From Silene conica (Eukaryota > Streptophyta > Magnoliopsida > Caryophyllales > Caryophyllaceae): a stretch of 64,000 nucleotides of DNA. Positions 19,948 through 30,225 of this stretch are shown in pieces (position 1 is the stretch's first letter; each line of letters starts with the position of its first letter). The notes beneath the pieces are model-generated. The model was not told the origin of the DNA. It saw only the letters and a program-made list of their open reading frames with translations, and ran no database searches. Both the position numbers and the translations under genes were made by a program. The DNA is taken from positions 45,030,079 through 45,094,078 of the forward strand of contig CM055313.2 of assembly GCA_029255685.2 (NCBI GenBank), read 5' to 3'.

Positions 19948-20154
19948 CTACTCTTCTTGATCATTGTTTTGTGAGGTTGCTTCCATATGTAGATCTCTGA
20001 TCATTAGGCTCTCCTTATCCCTCATGGGATCTAGATCAAGAACCCTTTCTTCCGTCGTGGTTTTATTAGCCTCTCGCCTTTCGTAATTAGAAACAAGCTT
20101 GTCGATCATGGCTAGGATATTTTCCCATGAAAGATCTCTCCCTTCGTTCTCCAT
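19948..20154 (-). CDS. Short gag N-terminal fragment of O (68 aa)
   Basis: Starts at ATG 20154, about 50 bp after the primer site, which is the expected place for gag. The peptide is charged (MENEGRDLSWENILAMIDKL, then YERREANKTTTEERV) and stops at TAG 19948. The protease remnant follows in the same frame with most of gag missing, so the capsid part seems to have been deleted. No domain is recognised. Confidence 0.5.
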   Translation of the reverse strand: MENEGRDLSWENILAMIDKLVSNYERREANKTTTEERVLDLDPMRDKESLMIRDLHMEATSQNNDQEE

Positions 20155-20205
20155 ATCTATGATCTCCCCAAGACTGATTTAATAAGAATTAAATCAAGGG
20201 TCGAA

Positions 20206-20217
20206 GCTCTGATACCA
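20206..20217 (-). promoter_or_regulatory. Primer binding site, initiator tRNA-Met, of O
   Basis: The plus strand reads GCTCTGATACCA, the 3' end of plant initiator tRNA-Met, three bases from the inner edge of the right LTR. It fixes the minus orientation of O. Confidence 0.93.
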
Positions 20218-20220
20218 ATT

Positions 20221-21292
20221 TGATGCGGATCTCTAGCTTAAGTTGATGTAGATGATCCTTCTTAAGAATTGATATGCAGCGGAATTACACTCTTAAGATC
20301 AATAACGAATTTGTTAGTAACTTTAAACGAAAATAACACAATATAAACGAAACAATGAACGAACGAATGATGAACGGTGATGAACTTGATAAACGAATGA
20401 TGCACGATTGATGAACAATGGACTCGTGAACAACACTTGTGAACGGTGGCTTATGGACGACGGTTTGATGAACGATGGATGATGGTTGTCGATGGATAGA
20501 TTGATGAATCTAACTCCTCTCTCGCAAAAGAAGAACTTCGATGTCACCCTGCAAATCAACCTCGCAAAGTCGATCCTAAAGATTAAGCTCGCAAACCTAA
20601 TCAATACACTCAAGCTCACAAAGAAACTTAAATTATAACTTAAATTATTTCTGAATTGTGTCAATTGTCATGGCTACCACACCCTATTTATAGGTGTTAA
20701 TAACAGTCCTAAAACAACCCTAAATTAGAAAACTAATCTTATTAGAAGTCTAACAGACATCCTAATTTGATTAGAACAACTATTCCTAATCCTACTTAGG
20801 TTCAAATACTAATTTGACTAGGATTAAGACTCCTGCTCTTAACAAAACTATGAATCTTATAACAAATAGGATTCCTTATCCTACTAGAATTATGAATCAT
20901 ACAACAATTAGGATTCCTACTTCCACTAGAATTGTGAAACCTACTTCTACCAGGACTCCTACTAAACTTAGGATTGTGAATCCTATTACAATTAGGAATC
21001 CTATTTAACTTAGGATTTCCTACTTGGATTAGGAAACTCAAAACTAATTCTACTAAGACTAGGATACATATAATCATATTCTCTTTTATTCTAACGTAAA
21101 CAAAATAAACTAACTACAAAACCCTAGATTTGGCCGAGTGACCTTACTCACACGTCCAAGGCTTCATTTTGGCTCCTCTTGAACTCGTCCCATGTTATCC
21201 TTAAGAGCCTAATTGATCCCATTCCAAGCCCATTATAGTTATGCTCGGTTTTAGGACTAAGGAACAAATTGTAGGAGGATGCTCCCGCATCA
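20221..21292 (-). repeat. 5' LTR of O
   Basis: 1072 bp, the same length as 202-1273. It contains the TATA box copy at 20682-20693 (minus strand) and the 42-bp periodic tract at about 20819-21009. It is followed by the target duplication GTCTG (21293-21297). Confidence 0.95.
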
Positions 21293-22698
21293 GTCTGGCA
21301 ACCCATGCTCTTTACAATACTTTAATAACAAAACAATGTATCAGGGGCTCCAAGCCAGTCGACAGGCAGCCGGCCTACCGGCTGGACACCCACTCTTTCT
21401 CTTCCTCTTCCTTTAAAAACTCAAGGAGGCTAAAGAGGTTCCCAGTCGATCGGCAGGCAGCCGGCCTACCGGCTGGGGAACCAATTCCCACAAAATCCTT
21501 TTTACGCAAACACTATAAAAAGGGACTCTCAGCCGGTCAGCAGGCAGCCGGCGTACCGGCTGGGCATCCAATCCCTCTACAATTCAAAACACGCGAAAAA
21601 CCTCATAATGCACTCCCAGCCGGTCGACCGGCGGCCGGTCGGTCGACCGACTCAGAGTTTCTGAGCCCGAAAAACGCAACACGCAATATACTCCAATTCC
21701 TATGAAATCGATACTGCAACTCCAAAATTGCTACCAACAAACAATTCCCAGCATACATAAGACATATACAACTCAATAGCAAGTATCAATTTCCACCATT
21801 AAAGCATATTAGGATCATATTTCATATTCGTCTAGGATGCAATTTCTGAAAATCATTCTATAAGCATGTGAAACACAATCAAAGCATATGAACATTATAC
21901 TTGGGCAATCCTAGCATGCTTCTAAGTCCAAACAACATCAACAACATACGAAATCAGAAACTTCCCACATCAACATCAAGAAATGCTAATTTAACAAATA
22001 AAGGCCGAGTTTCTCATTATCGTCACCTTTACTTAGCGAAATCTTCGAGATCTTCTTCAATAATCACCGAGCCCTCTTCCGGGTTAACACAAACACCTCC
22101 TAAAACAACACAAACATCGAAGAAAATCACGAATTTCGAAATTAAGTGAACAGGCCGAAAATTCAACTGTCACAAATTGCAAGATTGATTACCTTAAAAC
22201 GACGGGCTCGAGAAGAGGAATCCGTAGCCGCGAAAATCGCCTCAATCGGATAAGAAACGAAGATTTTATGAGTGTTTTAAGATTGAAGAAGGAGGAAATA
22301 AAAAATGGTGTTTGTTGTTAAATTTACAAATCTGAAAAATGAAATGAAGGAGTGAGGAAGAGGATGGTGGGGTTAGTGTTTTGTGAGGAAAAAGAGGGGA
22401 AATGGGTCCATTAATAAGTTAGGCCCATAAGACAAGTTTTAAGACGGTTTAAGCTAAGAACACCGACTTAAGGTAACTACAAACTTAAGACGGTATAAAT
22501 ATTTCCGGACTATGAAATTAAATTGGTAAGACGTAAATTACGCAATTAAATGAAATCTTATTTAAATACTTTAAATATTCTCACATAAATTAAACAGTTA
22601 TTTAAATGAAATTCGAAAAATTATGAAATATAAATTATTTCTCGAACTTGAACTTAAAATCTTTAAACTTCCAAGTCCCGAAATATTGGGATATTACA
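21293..22698 (-). mobile_element. Main piece of gypsy-type LTR E
   Basis: On the minus strand the terminus at 22698 reads TGTAATATCCCAATATTTCG, a common start of plant gypsy LTRs. The element would run leftward through O and out of the window. The piece is non-coding, AT-rich near 22440-22698 and CG-rich in the minisatellite at 21351-21655. I cannot see its primer site or second LTR, so LTR identity rests on the terminus and on contact with Athila-like LTR sequence from 22699. Confidence 0.5.
21351..21655. repeat. CCGG-rich hairpin minisatellite
   Basis: Four units about 86-90 bp apart start near 21351, 21441, 21530 and 21616, with a fifth at 166-200 beyond O. Each has a core like CAGCCGGT then GGCAGCCGGC then ACCGGCTG. 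In the third unit, 21530-21537 and 21555-21562 are perfect inverted repeats. The last unit replaces the core with GGTCGACC and GGTCGGTCGACC copies 15 bp apart, linking this array in sequence to the 21-bp motif. Confidence 0.8.
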
Positions 22699-23531
22699 TA
22701 TATTACCGAATTATACTAACAGAAGCTAGTTGTAGTACGGGTCGAACCACAGAGAGACAAGGTTAATTCTGTTTGCTAATTTTTAATCTATAAAGTAACA
22801 ATAAAATGGGGGGTTTTGATTGGGTTGATAACAACTAAGTCTAAAAGGAAAGATAAGAACAAACTGAATAATAAGGTGTAAGTGATGATAAAAGAGATGC
22901 TAGGATGTTCGGGTCACTATAGCTATGATGGCAGACGGTCTAGGTAAACATGTATTACAGTCACGTAAGATGGGTATAACAAGTCCTTTCGGTCCGGGTT
23001 AACTAGTAGCTCCTTTCGGCCAATGCTACTAGTCCCTAGGTCTCACTAATACTAGGTGTCAACACGATTAGCGATTCCTAAAGCCTAAGTCACAAATCCT
23101 TCGATCGTAAGAAACTTAATCGTCTAAACCATTAACTAACGCCCTTCCTTGTCTTTCGATCTATGGGTCGGTCATTACTAAGCATCTAACAAGTCGCCTT
23201 GAGGTCTCATTGAAAGATATTGCATTTAACGGGATAAAACAAAACTGATCAGACGCGTAATCAGTCGATCGACCAGGTTAACCGGTCGATCGATCAATCA
23301 ACTCAGTCGACCGACCAAAGAAACAAGTCGGTCGACTGAGTACTGCTACGGGTTGCCCTAATCTACACCATCTATGCTATAGGACGCCTACATCCTAACA
23401 TAAGAGGTCTAGCTACTCATAATACTAATGAAAACAGGAATTATAATAATCAAAACAACATAAATCACGATGAACGAAATCGTAATTAAGAACAATGGCA
23501 TGGGATTCTAACTATCCGGGACTAAACTATG
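22699..23531 (-). mobile_element. Left part of the 3' LTR of a second Athila-like element
   Basis: From about 22737 it matches the LTR of the first Athila element (GGGTCGAACCACAGAGAGACA, then a G run and related text), with much divergence. It continues at 45991-46907 once element T is removed. The left boundary is unclear and probably cut by E. No gene. Confidence 0.75.
23263..23337. repeat. Four palindromic dodecamers at exact 21-bp steps
   Basis: Copies start at 23263, 23284, 23305 and 23326. The first two carry GATCGA in place of GACCGA or GGTCGA, the third is AGTCGACCGACC, the fourth AGTCGGTCGACT. Spacing is unchanged despite sequence drift. Confidence 0.95.
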
Positions 23532-23536
23532 AAAAC

Positions 23537-25745
23537 TGTAACACCCCGTAATTTCCAATTATTTATATATTATTAAAATCTTATTTTAGTAATAATAATA
23601 TTACACAATAAATAAAATTACATTTAGAATATATCGTTTTTGACAATGATATTAATATGTCCGTCTTAAACTTATATTTCTTAAAGTCGCAAACAACTAC
23701 TCAGTCCTTGTTACTACTTTTAAGATATTTTACAGGCATATTTAGCTCTTGCTTATAAAATAAATGTTTTAGCTCTTTTTCTTAGCTTTCTAACGCCACT
23801 GAAAACACGTCAATCGGAGTTCTGTGGAGGAAAGTATGCCGAAAATACGAAAGTCTGTCACGGACCATCCGCTAACGAGACCCACGCTCGTTGCTTACTC
23901 TATACTCTTTTCCACATGTCCTTTGGGACACATGGCTGAGTACTAAACCTTGCCTTGCTGCCCAAGGTCATTGCTTCTACTTCTTTCCTTCTTCTTCATT
24001 CCTTTACTTATTCTTTTTTCAGCTAAGAACACCCAAAACACAAAGACACCATTGTTGTGCACCTCAACCGTAAAACGGTCGTAAAATCTTCGTTTCCTAT
24101 CCGTTTTCGACGATTTTTGGGCCTATCTCTTCCTCTCCTCGTCCTCCATATTTCTAGGTAATAAAATTACAATATTTCTTCCTTATAGTCCTCTGGTCGT
24201 GGCCTTTAAGGCACGGTTCTCTTAGCTAACCTCGTTTATTTGTGTGTAGCTAGTTCGGTTGTCCAAACCGGAGTGACTTTAAGTTCAAATCATGCTTATT
24301 GAAGAGTTATAAGGTAACGGTGATGGGTTACTCGAATTTATCGTCTTTGTTTGCATGACTATATGCTAGTAATGTTTAGTATACTAGGATTGTTTTTGAT
24401 TAAATAGTGGCATGATTAGGTTAATAAATCTTATGTTTGGATGAATTTCATCATGCATGCTTGTGTTGGATGAGTTTTTAATTGTGGAAATTCATTAAGG
24501 ATTGTATGGTTAAATGAGTTATGATCATTGAGGATGATTAGTTTGATAGTCTTTCAAGTTCATAGTGTTTTGCTCACAATGGTTAATTCATGATGTTTCA
24601 GCACCTTGACAAATCTGTCCATTGTCTTGTACAATTTATTTCGACATCTTAGAGTATCTGCCTTTGAAAATGTTGAAAAGCGACCGCTGTTTATTTTGAG
24701 TGTAGAGTCTACCTCTGAAATTTCGTAATTTTCTTGCATGTCGTTTGTTCAAAATAAATTATTTACGAACAGTGCGCTGAAATACTCGCAGAACGGACAG
24801 TAGCTCAAAGATTGTTTCGAAAACCATTTTTAAACTTTGAAATGATTCTGGTCCTTTTCAATAATTAAACTATGAAGAGTTTATATGATGATAGGAGTTT
24901 GCTTTGCCCCAAAATGATTCGTTAAACCCGTTTTATGAAGCAATACATTTTGTGTGACGGTTTCTGACACACTGTAAAGATCAGTCAATAACCCCCTGTT
25001 AAGTTCGTCTTTTGGAAATGTTTATTTGACAAATATTGTAGATAAATATCTTATTAAACCGATCCAATTGGCCTTGTATCATTTCAATTTTGTTTGAATT
25101 AATTATGAATTTTACAGCAGTGGACAGCTGAAATGTAAAACGCTTTTAAGACTTATGTTTTATTAATCAGTTCCGTTTATTCTTCTCCCGTAAGGAATGG
25201 ACTTAAGTGCTGTCTTATTTATTAATTATTGTCTCTTGTATGAAAATGAGTTGGTTAACGGTTATGTTAGCTTAAATTGTGTTTTGATAACGGTTATGTT
25301 ATCTTAAAATGAGTTGGGTGACGGTTATGTTGCCTTGCTTGTGTGTAGGTGACGGTTATGTCACCCTAAATTGTGTTGTTAACGGTTATGTTGCCTTGGT
25401 TGTGAATAGATAGCGGTGATACGATTTGTGTATCACTGTAATGAACAAACGCCACTCCTGTTATGGGATTTTATCTAACTATGTTCGGGATTGGTCGGTG
25501 TCCGTGGTTATGCGGCCCGTCCCCTTGTGTCGTTCGGTGTAGGTTATTACATCGAGAGGTCTGGCAAGGTCTTAGGCATATAGTTGTCGGTTATGCGCTA
25601 TACATAGTATCTGGATGACGTGGTTATGCGCTCCGGTAGCTAGGGCGCGGTTATACGCCCTAGCCTGTTAGTGGAGCGGGTATACTCCCTGACTGTCAGT
25701 TGTAGCGGTTATGCTACCTGACGGCGTTCATTCTATTCTTGGTTT
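23537..25745 (+). repeat. 5' LTR of T, first part
   Basis: Aligns with 43087 onward until the copia insertion. The last five bases, GGTTT, are the target duplication of that insertion. A short open frame (23891-24073) recurs in the other LTR (43441-43623) with no recognisable product. The hairpin array lies at its end. Confidence 0.95.
25256..25730 (+). repeat. Array of hairpins with constant GGTTAT loop
   Basis: About a dozen short inverted repeats surround GGTTAT. Examples are GATAAC-GGTTAT-GTTATC (25286-25303), GGTGAC-GGTTAT-GTCACC (25348-25365), GCTAGGGCG-CGGTTATA-CGCCCTAGC (25639-25664) and GTAGC-GGTTAT-GCTAC (near 25703-25718). The stem at 25317-25334 pairs through two G-U wobbles. A related 7-bp stem without the loop (GTGATAC/GTATCAC) lies near 25424-25437. 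Stems differ in sequence but mostly keep pairing. Confidence 0.88.
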
Positions 25746-26833
25746 TGTGGGGAATAAAGCATGTATTCGCCTTAAACATGAAGGATTATAATGAAATTTA
25801 CAGTTGTGAATATTGTCGTAAGATAAATAAAAACATGAAAAAGAGTACAACCACTACTACAGAAACCCTTAAGGACATCGGTTAATGGGCATCAGATTTT
25901 GGAAAAATATGATGTAATTAATTTTCACATCAGTTGATTACAAAAATCTGATGTCCTTATAAAATAAAGGACATCGGTTTCTATTTCAAACCGATGTCCA
26001 TAAGTATTGATTTTAATGCACATCAGACTAAATGACAACCTATGTACATTAATTGATAAGGACATCAGTTATTTAAACGCGCAAAACATAAAACCCTCAT
26101 CAGCAGTGTCGTCTTTCATTCCTTTTCACTCTTTCTCTCCTTTCCTTTCACAAGTTTTTCAACATTTTCATAATTCCTTCAAAATTTCACTATTTAAACC
26201 TGCAAATCCCCTTATAAACACATCTCCTTCACTTAATTATTCAAATTAAACAAACTCGTCCTCTAATTTTTCATCCCTACAATTCAGTTTTTGAGTGACT
26301 TACATATTAGGGTTTGCATAAATTCGAGTTTCTGTTAAATATTCGTTCTTCTCCTTGTTCTATTTGCATTATTGTGGATTCTCCGTCTTTAAGTAAGTAT
26401 TCCTACTTCTTTTTCTTATTTAATTTGTTAAATTTAGCTTCAATTAACGAAATTAGGGTTTCTCTTTATTTCGATTTGGGGGTTTTGATATTAGGCTGAT
26501 TTTTAGCTTCGCCCACTACTGCTGTTGTTTGATTCATTACTACAATTTTTCAATTAAATTTGATTTTAATTTGGGGATAATTCCTTTTCTACTGATTTTC
26601 CTAGGTTTTTAAGCGTAGCAGAAAATTGGGGCTGAGTTCAGGTACCATGTTTTCCACCATTGTTCTCTTATACTTATACTTATATATTTATAAATTTAAA
26701 CTGCAGAATGAGTTGAAATTGCGTTCTCTTAAACACCTAAATTAAACACCTAAATTTCGTAACTTGTAACGTTTCTATGATGTTTAACAGTAGTTGAGAT
26801 AGTGGATCATGGAATGTACACAAGTTATGCATA

Positions 26834-27123
26834 ATGTATACTTCGTTTCGAATTCTTAAGCATCCTGCAATTGTGTACGAGTGTTATTGGAACCCGAAAG
26901 GAGGTGTCTTTATGGAAGAAAAGATTAATTGGCTAATAGGGTTAGGTGAATATGTCTCTTCTCAGTGATGTTTTCTAACGTTTTTTTTATGTTGGTTCTC
27001 GGATTGTGGTTGCTTAGCTTGAAAATATCCTTGCGTTTCAATCATTATCCAGGGACATACTGGACTCACTGGCACATATCGGGAATTTAGTTAAAGCAAC
27101 TCAGTTTATTGGTCAGAGCTCAG
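26834..27123 (+). pseudogene. Exon-like pieces of unknown origin in CACTA 1
   Basis: Two stretches look coding. 26834-26968 is open from an ATG (YECYWNPKGGVFMEEKINWL within it). 27018-27123 follows an AG acceptor, ends at a GT donor, and encodes RDILDSLAHIGNLVKATQFI. I do not recognise either family. They may belong to another captured gene or to the CACTA itself. Their boundaries rest only on splice-like dinucleotides. Confidence 0.35.
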
Positions 27124-27310
27124 GTATATGATCTTAATTCTACATTTTCAATCTTCCTAGATGGTTAGTCACGTTATTAGAGTAGGTTGGTTGAAACTCA
27201 TAACCCATTACTCTAAGAGTAGTTCTATGTGGTTGATTATTTTTCTCTCTTTTAATGTGTTTCCCAGTTCGAGGGGGCAACTAGTTTTTGTGAGGTTCGT
27301 AAATGTGCAG

Positions 27311-27371
27311 AACAAATAAATCTCCTGTTGTGGTCGTTCTTTCAGGAAGCATGGAACCTGGCTTCAAGAGG
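27311..27371 (+). pseudogene. Captured exon of a SEC11-type signal peptidase catalytic subunit
   Basis: A 61-bp exon bounded by TGTGCAG and GTGAGT. In one frame it reads SPVVVVLSGSMEPGFKR, the strongly conserved segment of the endoplasmic reticulum signal peptidase catalytic subunit (SEC11/SPC18) that includes the catalytic Ser in SGSM. The next expected block (GDILFLH) is not found downstream, so only a fragment was captured. In the host this enzyme cuts signal peptides at the ER membrane; this copy cannot. The family call is from memory and the match is short but distinctive. Confidence 0.8.
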
Positions 27372-28442
27372 GTGAGTCTTACCTTACATTTATGCTGCTT
27401 CTAATTCGTTCAAAGATATTCCATAGGTTTAATATACGTTTGACTGTCCCCTATCCGTGGTGATATCCATGTGATGTTATCTGCTTGCTTGGATGGTTGA
27501 TTACATTTTCGAGTGATAGTTCTTTTGCTCATTGACTCATTGTTCTACTGTGTTGTTTTATGACTGTTCCTAGTGAACCATAAAAATTAAAACCTTACTA
27601 ATGCTTGCTAAAGCATCTCATGATTGCCTTTTAAAAGAGAAGTATACACCTCATTATCCTGTATTCTTGTATCTTCACTTTACTGTTTTAGCAAAATTAA
27701 ACTTCATTTTCAATATATAAAGTATGAAATTAGGACACCAGTAGTTTCTCATTGTAATTTCTCTAATCTTTTCCCATTCGGATGTTTGAAGGACAAAAAA
27801 ATGCAAATAAACCAAAACAGGTGATAGAGCTGTCCTTTACATTTGTATTGTCTCTCAAACGAAGACAAATACCTTGACAGTACAGTACAGTACATGATTG
27901 ACTATTTAAATTTTAAGGAGCACTGCTTAACTGTCTCCTTATGAATATGGTTTTTGCATTGTTCTATAAGATTTTAGCGGTTAAAGTGTTTTTCTTACGG
28001 GTTCATATATAATAGTTACGAGTGTGCTGAGCTATTTTCTGTGAATAAATTTCTAACGTTTGCTCTCCTTGTGAAAATCATCTGTAAGCAGAATAAGTAC
28101 ACAAACTCTGGTTTGTAGACTCATAGAAGAATATGAGTGGTCTTTTTCCATTTGATTGAATTGAAAATGTTGCTGAATTTTGCAGCTATAGTTGCTCTTG
28201 TATGATTTTTTTTAGTACTAAGCGTATCGAAGGTATGTGTATGTTCACATTATGATTGTGAACTTCTTCATGTTCCGCACAATTGCTTGAGGTCAAATGT
28301 TAAATTGCACTTCGATTGATCTGTTTTAATTTCGTTGACTGGCTTGTTTTAATGCCTTTTGTAATGTAATCTTAATGAAACATTAATTTCATCGGGCCAA
28401 GCTGTGGTTTGTATTTATTTGTGTTTTTTTTTCATTTTCTAG

Positions 28443-29067
28443 TTTTTTACTATGAAACCAATTCCATGTGATCCATCAAGTTTGCCCAAGTATCCTCCAA
28501 GTAAAGAGTTTGATGCTAAAATGAGGGATGAAGAGCTAGAAGGTACTGTTTTACTGGTTTGCAGTCTTCATGTTTATTTCACTATGAATTTTCTGATGTA
28601 GTGAAATTGAGCTTCGCATAGAAATAGCAAGTATATTTTTTAAAATATAAAAAATATAGATAAAATGAAATGGAAGTGTCAGGTTACTGATTTATCTTCA
28701 CCGAAGGATCTTGCTCAATTTTCTGATGTTGCTCAATTTGATTGCATACTTGATCATGTCACGTCTCCCAGAGAATTGTTAGCTTAGAAGCTTCCGTATA
28801 GTTCTTGTCATGAAGTTGGACCTAAGCTACCCGTGTTGTTGTAATTAGCGTAGTCTCTAATCAATAACATGCATAAAGAGACCCTTATTCGGACATGTAA
28901 ACAAGGTTAATATAAAGCATGATTTCTTATCCAATTCTTGCTGTTCATGTAGGGAAGGAGTCGCAGGAATTAGGGGCCAGAGAGCTGGTCCTGAGAGGAA
29001 AGTAACTAAAGAGTCTCGCGCCAAACCTGCACCTGATGCCAATGCTGAGTTAGTCTTGTCCATGCAG
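28443..29067 (+). pseudogene. Captured C-terminal exons of an IBS1-like CDK-type kinase
   Basis: Exon 28443-28542 (acceptor TTTTCTAG, donor GTACTG) encodes CDPSSLPKYPPSKEFDAKMR. Exon 28953-29067 (acceptor CATGTAG, donor GTAGTT) encodes KESRAKPAPDANAELVLSMQ. Both match the conserved tail that follows the kinase domain in plant CDK-like proteins of the IBS1 group (At1g18670/At1g54610 type). The kinase domain itself is absent. Joined by these splice sites the frame is off by one, so the fragment is probably broken. It lies about 1.1 kb after the SEC11 exon in the same orientation, as two independent captures or one chimeric transcript. Confidence 0.78.
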
Positions 29068-29364
29068 GTAGTTCATCATTGTTGGCGATGCTTGTTCTTT
29101 TATTTTCTATATTCTTCTTTTTTATATTGGATATTAGGAGCCAGAGGAGGGAAGCTTATGACAATGGACAAGCATTTGAATTATTCTTAAAGAGTATCGT
29201 TTTTTCTTGAAATGAAGGCATCAACTTCCTGCCATGGATGAATTATTATGACTCTTGATTCCAAATCTTATGTTGTTTTTAAATGTTTTTTTTGGTATTA
29301 TCCGTATCACTTGTTAATTAATTTGTATTATTATTAAAGCTAGAATTTTGTGTATTATTTACAG

Positions 29365-29514
29365 GTTTTCAAACACCGACTGCCATATTCCCAAGAAGAA
29401 ATCGACGAGGCCAGGGACTTGTGGGCGGACTATATATTTTCTAAATGCATAGTCTTTCTAGCTAGTAACGTAGTACGTACTTTGATTTTGCAAACTAAGC
29501 CGATGTTTGGTTAG
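29365..29514 (+). CDS. Terminal exon near the 3' end of CACTA 1, shared with CACTA 2
   Basis: Follows a TTTACAG acceptor and is open to TAG 29512-29514 (50 codons). The peptide holds YSQEEIDEARDLWADYIF. A similar exon at 50551-50697 in CACTA 2 has YSQESIDELKDIWAEYFF at a comparable place before the 3' end. Conservation between two otherwise different transposons suggests a part of the transposon's own gene rather than capture. I do not recognise the domain. Confidence 0.5.
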   Translation, partial: VFKHRLPYSQEEIDEARDLWADYIFSKCIVFLASNVVRTLILQTKPMFG

Positions 29515-29769
29515 TTGTTAAACTTGTGATCTCTAGACTATTTTGGATGTCGTCTAAAATGACAGATAACCCTATATATTTGGTTAGTTGATGATTTTGG
29601 ATAATGTATATGAAAGCCATGTTTAATGAAAGACGAACGACTTTGTCGTGCTTCGCTTTGAATTTGTGTTTGTTTGGTTGATGGTATGGCAGTCTGGCTG
29701 GCATCTGAATAATGTATGCTGGTGGTACAAATTACCATCAATATCAGCTTTTTTTTTTTAAAAAAAAGG

Positions 29770-30225
29770 CAACATCAAGGACAGCGGTTTATTCAATAGT
29801 ATGATGTATATTAACATAAATGGACATCAGATTACAGCAAAAAAATGATGTGCATACATATGAAGGACATCAGACATATTAAACCTCCGATGTGCATACA
29901 TATTAAGGACATCAGACATATTACACCTCCGATGTGCATACATATGAAGGACATCAGATGTGAGCTACAGAATGATATGCATAAGAATGAAGGACATCAG
30001 ATTTATTAAACCCCTGATGTGCATTACCAAATGGACATCAGATGTTAGCTAAAGTCTGATGTGCATAAGGATGATGGACATCAGACTTTTGAAACATCTG
30101 ATGTGCATTACCAAATGGACATCGGTTGCACAACCGATGTCCTTGACACCCATAATGGACATCAGCGAACTCTACATCGGTTGCTAATCCGATGTCCTTG
30201 TCCATAAAAGTCCGATGTCCTTAAG
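29770..30225. repeat. Sub-terminal repeats of CACTA 1
   Basis: About ten copies of a 39-48-bp unit that starts AAGGACATCAG or TGGACATCRG and contains the inverse CCGATGT or CTGATGTGCAT. A shorter set is at the other end (25872-26060). Such sub-terminal arrays bind the CACTA transposase in the studied En/Spm case; binding here is inference. Confidence 0.9.

Larger units (their letters stand above)
202..21292 (-). mobile_element. Ty3/gypsy retrotransposon O, complete ends, carrying two nested elements
   Basis: Two 1072-bp LTRs (202-1273 and 20221-21292) begin TGATGC and end GCATCA. They are flanked by a perfect 5-bp duplication GTCTG at 197-201 and 21293-21297. The initiator-Met primer site beside the right LTR and a purine tract beside the left LTR show that it is transcribed on the minus strand. 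Without the nested Athila element and LINE, the internal part is only about 1.9 kb. It holds a gag start and a degenerate protease but no recognisable reverse transcriptase or integrase. O is therefore non-autonomous or internally deleted. The protease style resembles chromovirus-type gypsy elements; the lineage is inference. Confidence 0.93.

Noticed and set aside
29770..30225. Regular about 40-bp repeats that might suggest a CRISPR array
   Set aside because: Plant context, degenerate units and position just inside a CACTA terminus identify sub-terminal transposon repeats.
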